Shown here one piece after another: positions 21,901 through 33,900 of a DNA stretch of 64,000 nt. The translations under genes were made by a program, and so were the position numbers. Origin of the DNA: Phoronis australis (taxonomy: Eukaryota > Phoronida > Phoronidae); contig NMRA01000017.1 in the NCBI GenBank assembly GCA_002633005.1, positions 1,444,944 through 1,508,943 of the forward strand, given 5' to 3'. The notes below the pieces were generated by a model. It was not told the origin of the DNA. It was given only the letters and a program-made list of their open reading frames with translations, and did no database searches. Within the stretch, counting starts at the first letter, position 1; the number at the start of each line of letters is the position of its first letter.

Positions 21901-24900
21901 GTTAAACCACCAACCTCAACTGACCAAGAAACCACTTGGCCACTGTACCAGCAACCTGCTAGCACAGTACCACTCCCCTATCCAACCTCCCCCCGGACCT
22001 AGGGAAAATGCCCTGTCAGGCAAAGGTTTCAAGAAAAGTGCTTGAATACTCCTAGAAAGACCTAACCAGTGCCGACTATGCCAATTGTTGTATTACTGCA
22101 GGTTCACTAGTTAGGCCTCTAGAAGTACTCACCAGTTAAAACACAGCTGCTCAAGCTTCAATAAAACCCAATCCAGGTGCCCGTCCCTGACGGCCTGATT
22201 GCCAGCAGCCTCCTGCCAGCAGTATAAATAAAAGAAACATCCAGGGAACCACAAAACTGACAAATTACGAGACATCACAGAAAGATAATGACGAATGATG
22301 TTGACGATTACAACACAATTGTTCTGAAAATAAGCATTTAAAGACACGCTCTTCAAGTTTGTTAATCCGTGGAATACAATTTTGCCCGAATATTGCAACA
22401 TTAATTGAAATCGTACCTGTTGTAATTGCAAGACCTGAATGAAGCAAAATACCGTAAGTTCCTAACCAAAACAGAAAAAGCCATTTAATGAAAGAGGAAT
22501 ATGCAAAAATGTCAACATTTTACACACATATGCCTTGCTCTCGACGCCATCTTGTAATTGAGTTATACTGCCTTAAGTTGAGAAAAGATGTCAACAGTTA
22601 ACCTAATGACAAAATGAAACCAGTTACAGTAATTTGTTGTGACATGTACACAACGTCATGCGGGGGAAGCAGTTGATTGAAGAATCGGAAGAAAAAAGAA
22701 ACTGGCCAATAGGTGATGCAATATTTATGGCACCAAAAGCTGACGCAAAGCATTGCAATACAACTTTAGCTGCAGAATAACAGTAGAATGCAATTTTACA
22801 ACATCTGTAAATAATTTAGTTTTCTAGTGGAAGTAGTAGTAGTTTTTAGTGACGCTAATCTTGTCAGATTTTATTTGTTCAGTTTTTACCCACATTGGCG
22901 CAAAGCTGTGCATTTAGTATACAGCTTTGCACCAAGGGTACTAAACCCCTTTCAGTACCATAATGAGATTTGGCAGATGTGTTCTGTGAAGCTGATGACA
23001 GACGACGACAAATTTTGAACCGATCGGACTATCACTTCTTAAGGAATATTCTACTGCCTTAGTGGTTAGTGCCCACCCTGATCGGGCCAGGATTGAGAAG
23101 ACCTAACGTTAGTCATTGCCCTGCTGATCTGTCTAAACATTATCCTTAGCACACCATACACAAGGCCTTATTATCCTGGGTAGTGATCTAGTGACCAGTT
23201 TTTATCCCAAATGTTCCTGCCATGTTGCTACGGCCAGTCTTACTCATAGGCATTATCATGAGTGACAGCAACTCATGTTTTCCATGTGGTACCTGTGACC
23301 AATCAGTCACTTGGGAACAGCGAGGCATTGCATGTGAAACATGCGGTCAATGGTTTCATGCAGCTTGTCAGAGTGTTAGCAATGGTCAATATGACCAACT
23401 GGGTGATACTAACATCTCTTGGCATTGCGCAGTTTGCGAAAATGCAAATTACAGAGACGTAGCCTTTGACCTATTTGACTTAAATAACTCTAGTAGTGCC
23501 GAACTTACACTAGGCTACTCTGATGGAACTACTATACCTCCATTTGTTTCTCAACATTCATCTACTCCTACATGTTTAAGGAGACAAAACCTGAATTCCA
23601 ATCGCCCACTTAGGTTCCTTATCATCAATTTAAATCAGTGCTGTAGTGGCGCGTAGACGCATGTAGGCGCAGCCAACAACGTTTTGGCATTTGAACGTAG
23701 CACCTACGCACCGTAAGTTACGTTATAGTGAGGCATAGGCGCATGTAGACATAGCCAACCATCTTTTTACGACTCTTCCTTGCAGTGCAGCTGAATGTGA
23801 ATGAAGATTCAGCAAAATGAATCAGATAGTCAACAAACGATCGGAGGGCTCCCCGAGGACACATCCCAAGTGCAACTATAAACGCCGCCAGCATATCTTT
23901 TCTGGGTGTTGCCGCTCCTATTTTCCTTTATAATTGTGTTTGGGGGCCCCTTCAGAGACCCGCTTGGAATGCACGCGGACCTTTCCCATCCTATAAAACA
24001 TTGTTTGGTTGTGACATACTAGATTCGTCACTGCAGAATTGAAGTAAATACCCACTCGTGAGTCAAAAATAGGCCTACATGTTTGTGATGTTTTGCGAAT
24101 TCAATGTACTTTTAAAATTCAGTGCTCAAGGTGATACGGTGGGCTTTGGGCACCTACTTACCTCTAATTTTACCACTACAGGACTGATTTAAATCAGTGG
24201 TCGGTAAAGCCCCAGAACTTACTAATATTTTAGACAGTGTCAAACCAGAGGTTATAATCGGAACCGAAACCTGACTGGAAGACAACATTAACACTAGTGA
24301 ATTATTTCCCAGCAATTCAGAAAGGACTGCAACAGAGATGGAGGTGTTGTTTTAATTGCTGTACTTAATACCTTCACTTGCTGTGAAGAAACATCACTCT
24401 CCATAGAACACTGCGAACTCATCTGGGCAAGCATCCAACTTAAAGGACTTCGTAAACTGTTGGTATGCTCCTACTATAGACCACATGTTAGCGACGAGTC
24501 AAGTCTGCAGATGTATTCTGACTCCTGTCTTCAGGCTACTAATACTAAAAATGCTATTATATTAATTGGAGGGTGGGACTGGAATGCCTCATTGTTGAAG
24601 CCTGGTGCCCCAAACCCACGCTTACACATTTAGTTCATTGATACCCTGGTTGACTGTGGCCTCGAACAAATGGTAAATGAACCTTCACGAGTAGAAAATA
24701 TCCTAGACCTTTTTGTCACAAACTACCCAGGCCTTGTGCCTAGAATGGAGATCCTTCCAGGATTCTCTGATCACAACTGCGTTTTTTTCGAACTACAACT
24801 TTTCGTCCCTCCAAAACGTCTCCCTGTTCAAGAAGTCTATGCTTTTAAACGTGCCAACTGGGATGAACTTAGATTGGCATGTAGACAACTATCCAATGAT

Positions 24901-27900
24901 ACAGCCTTTTCCTTTGACATAAATAGTAACACTGAGACTTTGTGGCGCTGGTTCAAACATAGATTGCTGATAGCTGTCGACCAAATTATCCAGAAGCTCC
25001 TTACTAAGTCCAAACTTAGCTACCCTTGGATTGACCCAGAACTCAAAGGCCTAATTAAGAGAAGAGGCCGTCTATATATTAAGCACTTCAAATGAACAGG
25101 AGATCCAGCCACCCTGTGTGAATTAAAACGTTTCGCTCACTCGGCACACACATGCAGACAAACTTCAAAACAAACATCACGTGACAACCAACATGTGTGT
25201 CCCTCCAGATTTTTCTCATGTTGCGGGGTGCGATCTAGCGCAGATTTGGATTCAATCTACGGTTAATTCCGACTCCACAGGAATTTAAGAGTCTTAGGGA
25301 CGCTATTTGGAAAACTTAAGGAGGTAATTTGTTGAGTCAAAACTGTATATTAATTCAAGAAATCAAGTTGACCATGTATAACAAATAAACAAAGCAATGT
25401 GTATTGTAAAGTTTGTGGTGAATATTGTCTTTAAAAGGAAATTTTAAAAATTCAACACATTTTCTTTATAAGCCCTCAGGCTGATTTGCGAGATTTTGTG
25501 GTACAGTGACTCACTTGAGTGCTCGTCCTTCATACGGGTGTTATTCCATTTTGTGACTCCATTTTGTGATCCATGAAGTAGTGTTTTTCTTCCAGGCAAG
25601 CCTGCTGAGGATACTATGGTTTTGTCAGACTTGAATTTGAAGCCCAACGTGAAGATAATGATGATGGGGACAAAAGAAGAAGAACTGGTAAGATAAAAAA
25701 TATGATCCTGAAAGCTAAAGTTTATGCTCCATGAACGAAATTTTTACAACTTATGTGTGTAGTTTTGCAGTCACCCAATCATAAAAAAATTTAAGAGAGA
25801 GGGCATAGGCTACATTATGTCCTTGTGAAGACTTTGGGCTCTGATGGGTTATGTGAAAGCATTAAAAATATGTAGATAGTCTGACTGGTTGTTTCACTAT
25901 GCAGCCCATCGTAAAGATTGTTGAGAAAATTTGAAAACTTTTAGCGTGTCCACCTATGATAGCCGTTGTGTTTATGCAAGGGATTTCAAACCTGGTCCTG
26001 CATCAGGAATCACATGATCGCTGCATTTCATTTAAGGTCACTGTCTAACTTCGTTTCCAAAGATTTTTGTGATAACTTTACTATTAATAATAAACCCATA
26101 AAACTACATATTTTTAAAATCCTTGGGAATCGAAGAATCTTATTTTATCCATGAAAACAATGTTCAAGGTTCATTATCATGTGACTGCATTTTTGTAAAT
26201 AATCACAATTTTTCAAGGAGATCGTTGTATTTTCAACAAACTCATTATTTCGCACAAAACTTGCAAATATGTTTCTTTGTTTTATTAGCTACAAAACAGT
26301 GTATGGGATTTTCTTTTAAGGCCTTTAAGCCCAAGAAATGCAATGTCAAAAATCAAGACTTCTGTTTTTTCAAAAATGTTGATTTTTGACCGCAGATTTC
26401 TCAGGCTAAGAGGCCTTAAAAGAAAATCTCACTCACCGATTTGTACCTAAAAGAACAAAGAAACAGAATATAAAGTTTCAAGCAAAAAAAATAAGTTAAT
26501 GAAAAATTGGATCATCTCCTTGAGAAATATGCGATTTTTTAGAAAAAATGCTGTTGCGCGATCACGGACGTCTAAACATTGGTTTCGTGTACACAATAAG
26601 ATTCTATGATACTCAATGATTTTAAAAATATGTAGTTTTATGTGTCTACTCTTAATATTTCAAAAGTCATTTTAAAATTCAAATCTTTGTAACGGCTCGC
26701 GTGCTTATTTGACAATGAGCTTGGACCTCCTATGGGTATAAGAGACCCAGACTGAGTGCTTTACGATATTCCTCCGGCCCAATGTTGCCCCGATATTTCT
26801 CTGGCTCGATGTTCCTAGACCCGATGTTCCATGCCCGTAGCCATCTGCGTACACCTCCCTTACTCCAAACACTACTGCCAGTTTTCACTCCCCGGGTCGT
26901 CAGTCTACTGCGTTGTAAATATTTCAGACTCAAATGGGAATGGCCAATCTAGAAACAAAATTGTTCTGGGTGGTGGCTGAAAAGGGTAGATGGAAACGAT
27001 ATCCACACAGGTATGCTTAGGCTGGGGATTTTCGCAAGAAATCGTATTATAACATTTCTTACTATTACAGTCTATCAATTCCGTATTACCCCCAAATAGT
27101 CACGTATACTCCTATCCCGTACCTTTGATTTTTTGTAATATGGTAAGCGCTCCCTTTAACTTTTGAGAAATTTCAATTAAGCGCCAGGACACAAAAGTTC
27201 TGATTGGCCATAATTAGATTCTTGCTTTTGTGTACAGTTGTCAAAAATATATATTTCTGAAGAAACGCCAGCGACATAGATGAAATCTCCTTATGCCAGA
27301 TTGACTGAGATGCAATAAGCGAAAACCAAATTTTGATTACATTTTTTACTTCAAGATGATACACAAACATCCAGTAACATATTGCCAACATTTGAATTCC
27401 GAAATCTAGAGGCAGCGAATTTACCCAGTGAGGCACACTGTCCCTTCTGTTCTCACACATCCTCAATAACCTGGCAATTGCATTCTGAGAAAATGCAGAA
27501 TTAATTCAAAGTTGGGTGAATTTCATCAAAATTGGGAGAATTTGATTCCTTTCCATGAGTTATGGGAATTCTTCAAAATCTGAGAGCATCCCACCCAAAG
27601 CGAATTGGGACGTTTAGCAAAACCACTGCCACATTTCTCTGGCCGGATTTTTTTGAGTATATGTTTTATCCATTGCACTGCAGTTGAAAACTCATTGCGG
27701 CAGACAACGTTGCTAAAAGTGAAGGTAATGAAGCTGGCAGGGTTCTTAAAGGTTGTGAAAATGGGAAGAAAATAAAGTGACTAAGTGGTCAAATATTACA
27801 ATATTTTGAAATAAATCCATCACCTGGAACAATAATTTGTTACTCGTTGTATTTTAATTCACATTTCCATACCACTGTTTCGGAGGTCGTCGTTGCATTC

Positions 27901-30900
27901 ATTGTTATCATCAATCTTTATCTCTAATAATTCTAACACTTGACTTTCATCTCTAATAATACGTGTGGCCTGTTTTGTCTCTGTTAATTGGAACACGAAG
28001 CTCTCGAGGGAAAAATAGCTCGTACATTAGTGTACGAACTGTTAGAGAAAACACCGTAAGAGATTAATATTTGTTGAACTTTTTAGATTTCTTATTTGTT
28101 TTCATATTGTGTATTGCTTTTCGTGTTAGTTTTAATGGAATCGAGGCTTTTGGCTTCCTCATTTCACTTTTTTGTATATTTATTATCTCCTACAGATTTT
28201 GTGTTTAAGTGTGCAAAACAACTTGTTGTTGTTTTCAGGCTACTGTCATGGAACCACCAGAAGATATGCCTGAGGTACTTGATGACTTTGACATTGAAGA
28301 AGATGAAATTGCCATAGAAAATAGGTACTTTGACTTCTGGTTAAAGGGAAAACCCTTTTTGAAGCTTCAACTGCTATGGTACACATATCTTATGATTCCT
28401 TTCTACACTAGTTCTGAAAATAAGCTAGACAATGCTGAACGATGAGGCAATTTGTACGGATAAATGCAAGGCTGAATATCCATTTCATTACTACCAAAGT
28501 CTGCTTTAGATAATTCCATCTGAATTAATTCATTAAAATCTCTAATGGTTTTGTATCTGCCTTGTTTAGTTATACGAATTCTTTCTTTACACTGTCCACT
28601 TTATGAAAATTGTGACTACTTTTTTGGTGGCAAAAATGCGATGCTAATTGCCATTTTGCTGCATTTGAAATTTTGAAAAGCTTTGATTAGGATGCTGCTA
28701 TCTGCATACTACAGTATACTTACACCAATTTGCAGCATAAATCATGACGACAAAAACTGTAACTAAACTTACTGGAGTAAGAATGAATCAAGTTGACGCA
28801 TTACATCTATAAACATAGTCAGTCACAAACAGTCTCACATATACAAAATACTATTAAAGAGTATTGTCACATGGAAAAAGAGACCAGGTAGAAGCCCCAT
28901 CACCAGCACAAAACCACTAATAGATGGCAAATGAAGTCAAACTATACTAAACATATAACATGGCACTTACATTCCACCCTCATTGCTGAACAAATTCTGA
29001 TTGACAAAAATGAAAATAATGCTAATTCACTACACCAGCAATCAAAAGGACACATTTACAAACAGAATAGTTAAGTTCCGTCATTTGTGTCTTTACTTAC
29101 GCTCTGTACAATACCAAAAGAATATGGTTCTATGGCTATCAAGCAACCCGTGGCAGTGGTTTATTGTCCATCAGAAGCATGACATCTCCAACTTGCAGTT
29201 TACCACTTCTGACGTTTCTGCAAATTCAAGATATGTTCACATCTCCACCTTACCCAAAATTGCCCGGCTAGATATTGCGTGCACTTCCATAATTTTGTTT
29301 ACAGCAATACAGGTCAGCATCTAAAAACTGTCCAGGTGGTGACAAAACGGTTGACTTCAGTGTTAGCAGGTGGCTCAGCATTAAAGGTTCTTGATCGCCA
29401 GGAGTGTCGGATATAGAAGTTATAGGACGTGAGTTAATAATGCTCTGTCTCACACAGCAGCGTACAAAAAATTTTGTCGTCAGTTTTTGTTGTCAAACTG
29501 ACGACCAAATAGCTGCATCAGGATCCTTCTGATCGTTCTTATCTGGCATTCCCAGACTTTGCCCATATGACTGCGAGCGAGGGTATTGAAATGCCACTTA
29601 ATCCCATTGTTCAGTTGTGTGTTATGGATGATGTCCTCGTAGATATCATCAAGCACGTGGAGAAGCTCTTTATCTGCTCTAATATAGATGGTGCCGTTAT
29701 TGCTCCGTATCTCCAAAATTGGTCCATGCTTGTACAGAAACTGTCTAAGCGCTGGAATAATCAAATCAATATCCAGTGAGTTTATGGATTCCAAATGGAC
29801 TGCACAACTTTATAAATGTCTGAAAATATTTCCATAGTATTTCAGCGTTGTTCAATGTTCCTTTATGTAGAAAGGGCCAAAAAGATCCAAAAATGTGAAG
29901 CAAAATGGGCCTGCAATAGCTGTTCTTGCAAATGGTAAATCAGACATCTGTTGACCCATTGGAGCTCGCATCTTCTTGTTGGCAACACATTTATCAAAGG
30001 CTTGTGAACCGCATAATTCCAAGCTAAGATCCAAAAGCTTTAATGCGTATCAGCTAGGACGTGGTTCCTGCATGCAAGCTGCAATGGTTCGTGGTGATAA
30101 TGGAGCGAGTGACGTGACTTTCACGGAAGAAGAATCTGATGCTTGTAGTCATACGGAAAGTTGGACTTGCGTAATCTACCACCAACTCTGACGTGCTCTG
30201 ACCAAACTGAGCTGTTCTTGATCACACCAGGCTTGCTCAGTCCACGGCTTTCCAAGGCATTCACTTCTACACTGAAATAATATGCTGCATGTATTTCAGG
30301 ATGTAGAGTTTAGGTGGTTGGAGTTGCTTCACTATTATTAGCTCCGCCCTGTTAGACAAAGTACCATGACATCTCTTGAGAAGCTGATGACCTCTCAGAT
30401 ATTGAACCACAGCTATTCAAAGACGATATCAACCTAAAGAATATTTAATCAGATTATCAAGTGACAAACTTGTAGACTCCATTAAAACAGATGTCGCAGC
30501 GGCGTCGACTGTCGTGACGTCTCATGGTTGACAGAACAAGGATGGTTGATCTCTATTGTTCGACATGGAGACATTGCCTTGTTGGACAGGCAAGGGAACT
30601 TCATAGTGGCCATCTTTAGATGAATGATAGTTTCCTTAATTTCCAGTACTAATTCTCTAACACCAATAAGGATACAAATCAAGCTGTGACATGACCTAGC
30701 TTCCATGGGACCATGCAGTGTCCCCCCATGCTTCAGTGACACACCATATGGACCTCCATTTACTGTTGACATTGCGTCAGGAGGCTTAAAGTCTTAGTAG
30801 CACACATTTTTAACCCTAATGGTTTGAAGAATTTATAAGGAACCAAGCAGTACCTATCCTATAACCAATACACAATTCCTAGTTGAAAGTTTAATTAAAC

Positions 30901-33900
30901 GTGGCACTCATGATTCCGACCCTAAGAACTCACCGCCATTTTGAACTAACTATGAAGTATAATTCATTCAGGAACCCAGGCTTTGTTTTCCAAATTTACT
31001 GGTTGTGACAGCTCTGCATGAGTTTCATGCCTGATTTCTGTGATATAATCAACATAGATTGTGAATCACTCATAGGTGGCCTGCTAACCTATATTTTACT
31101 CCGTCTGTAATGAATGATGAGATCACCCATTCAATAAATGTCAATTTCAACATCACAGGTGTAAATGTGATGCAGAAGTCGCTTGTAGTATATGAGGTTA
31201 CTGTATTTGGCAGCAATGACAGCTGGCTTCGAAATTGATGCAGTCTTCTGCATTTTAAAGCACATTTTCCGTTAAGTGAAAGACAGGACTTTAAACAAAA
31301 CCATAGTGTGCTTAGCTGACTACTGACACTTAATATATCAAAAAAGTAGGAGTATAAGGGTGCTTACATGTACCTTTGCATTAATTCAAGTGGTTATGAC
31401 CATTCTAATTATTATAAAACATGCATTCCAGAGTACTGATATTATGTTGCTTTTATTCTAGGGAAGAATATTTGGCTAAGATTGAGAAGAGGATAAAAGA
31501 TTATAAAATTGAAACTATAAACGAGCCAAGGCCTGGGAAACGACTGCTTGTGCTGGACATAGATTATACACTCTTTGGTAAGACTACAGTGTTCATTTAG
31601 CACAACCAGTCTACAAAAAGCAACTACTTTAAACTGGAAATGTCTGCAACACTGATCATTCTCAAAATATTTCACCATACACTGTTTTCGTAACTATTCT
31701 GAAACAATGCAAGCCGAAGGTTGGTTTTCGGTCACGTTTTCTTGCTTAATGACAGAAATGTGCTCGTCCAAAGAACAAAAAACAGTTGAAATTTTGTCAG
31801 AATTTAGACTGTCAGTGTTCTTACTTTTATTTTGTTTTGTTGTTATTGATTGGCATGACCCCTGAGCTCAGTACAGTGATGTAATTTGTTTACTATAGTG
31901 TGGAACTTTCTAGAAGACTCTAGCATGGTAGTTATTAATGCAGTCTGCAATATTCTAGAGAATAGTATGTGTTTGTAGAATAGTGGGTAGATTCCGGAAA
32001 GTTGTGGAACGTGCTTGAACTGTTGAAAAGTTCTATAACAATGCATTAGTCTATAAATATACAAGCACGGGTTTGTTTTAGTCAGAAAAGCAGTTAAGCA
32101 TTTAAGCGGTTCAGCAGTCGGAGTAAAGCAGATAAAAGTTGAACATCAGTTAATTTCTGGAGACTGAGTTACATTTGAGTTGCTGAACGTGTCTCAGAAG
32201 TTCATTACAAGTCAAGGCTTCGCAGCACTGACTAGAGCGTAAAACAGACATTACGTCAGACATTGTGTTAGAGTAGGCTTGTGAACGTACGATCGAAATT
32301 AATAAAGGATTAACTCGAACAAGTCTTCAGTCTATCGTTGCACCAAAAGCTATTAGCACCGGTTGGTGACCACCTGTGCCCACCCACACACGGGGAAAAA
32401 CGTGACAGATTTGCTGAAAAAATGTTTTTGTGCTTAGGGTTAGCACCAAGGATTCTTTTTAAACCTAGATTTTTAGACCTAGTTTTTTGTGTGAAAAGTA
32501 AGATCTCGTAAAACTCTGAGTCAGCAAAATTACATTTAATTAGTGAAAAGGGAGTATGCTCAGAGGTTTAGTAGCTTGTCTTACCAAATGGCAGCCACTG
32601 AAGTGACAGTTTAACAAGGCTAGAATGTTGAATTATAGGATTGAATTCAGAGTTTCCAATCCATAAAGAGTTTTGCTGCAATCAGTCATTACTGAAAAAT
32701 TTTGTATTATACCTGCCCGTAATTTTCTAACAATTTCTATGAACCCGCATTTATAGATTAAGCTTTTAGTATTAAGAATAGATTTATTTAACAAAATTAA
32801 GAACTATCACACTTGTCATTGTAAACCCATCTTTGCTGGAGATGGCCAAATACATTTCAGTGAATTGGAAGACTGAGGAAAGCATGTTGTAATTTTTTAA
32901 AGTGTAACATAGGAATGATGTGGTTGTGCCCGTGTTTAACTCACAGTTTGTTTGGGCATTAGTATGGCATGGGGCATCCCTTTAAAATTGGGTGATAGAC
33001 ACATACTTTTCAAACAACAGGTGGCTGCGAATAGCTTGAGGCCAAAACACAAGTCCACAGTTTCAAGTTGGCACACACTCTGGCTTGGTAGAGTATAAGG
33101 TAGAGTAAGCAAACCAATATTTACATGGGGTTCTTTCTACAGGTACTCAAAAAATTATATTCTCTTATGGCAAGTAGATGTCTGAACAATGCTTGACCCT
33201 GAGTTTATTTCCCTAATGCATGAATGTTGCTTGGTTTGGATATAGAATATTTCAGATTATTCTTGTTCAATTTTTTTACTTAAAAGATTTGTAACACCAA
33301 ATTGCATGATTCTAAAATTCTGCACCATACTTGCCATAAGACAATATTTTAAAAATTTTCAATTGGCCATTCATTAACTTTCAAGACATTGAAAAATGAG
33401 AAAGGAGACGTGGCTACTCACTCTGAACTTCGGGAGGTTTTGCTGTACTTTTTGTAACAGAAGGTTGCTTTGTAATTGCTTTAAAGATTGTGAGTTAAAG
33501 ACCCACACAACACTAAAACTGACATCGCACAAAATAGAATAAATCAAGCAGGCAACAGTGAACTGTTGAAGCAAACTATGAACTTCATTGGATCTATGTA
33601 TTTTCCTGGATATGTACTTGGTATATTAAAAAAATAAAAGTAATGGTTCCACACGAAAAATTATGGTGCTGCATCTCTTGTTTTCATGGCAGCAATGAAA
33701 AACAAAGATTCAGTTGTTGCATTTAAACAAATCCATGAAAGTTGACAAATTGCATTTACCTGAAGAACCTTTAGCCAAGTACAAAGCCTAGATACTACAT
33801 TTAAGTCTTCTTGTTTGTTCCAGACCATCGGTCAACTGCTGAGACAGCAAGAGAGCTAATGCGTCCTTATCTCCATGAATTCTTAACATCAGCATATGAA

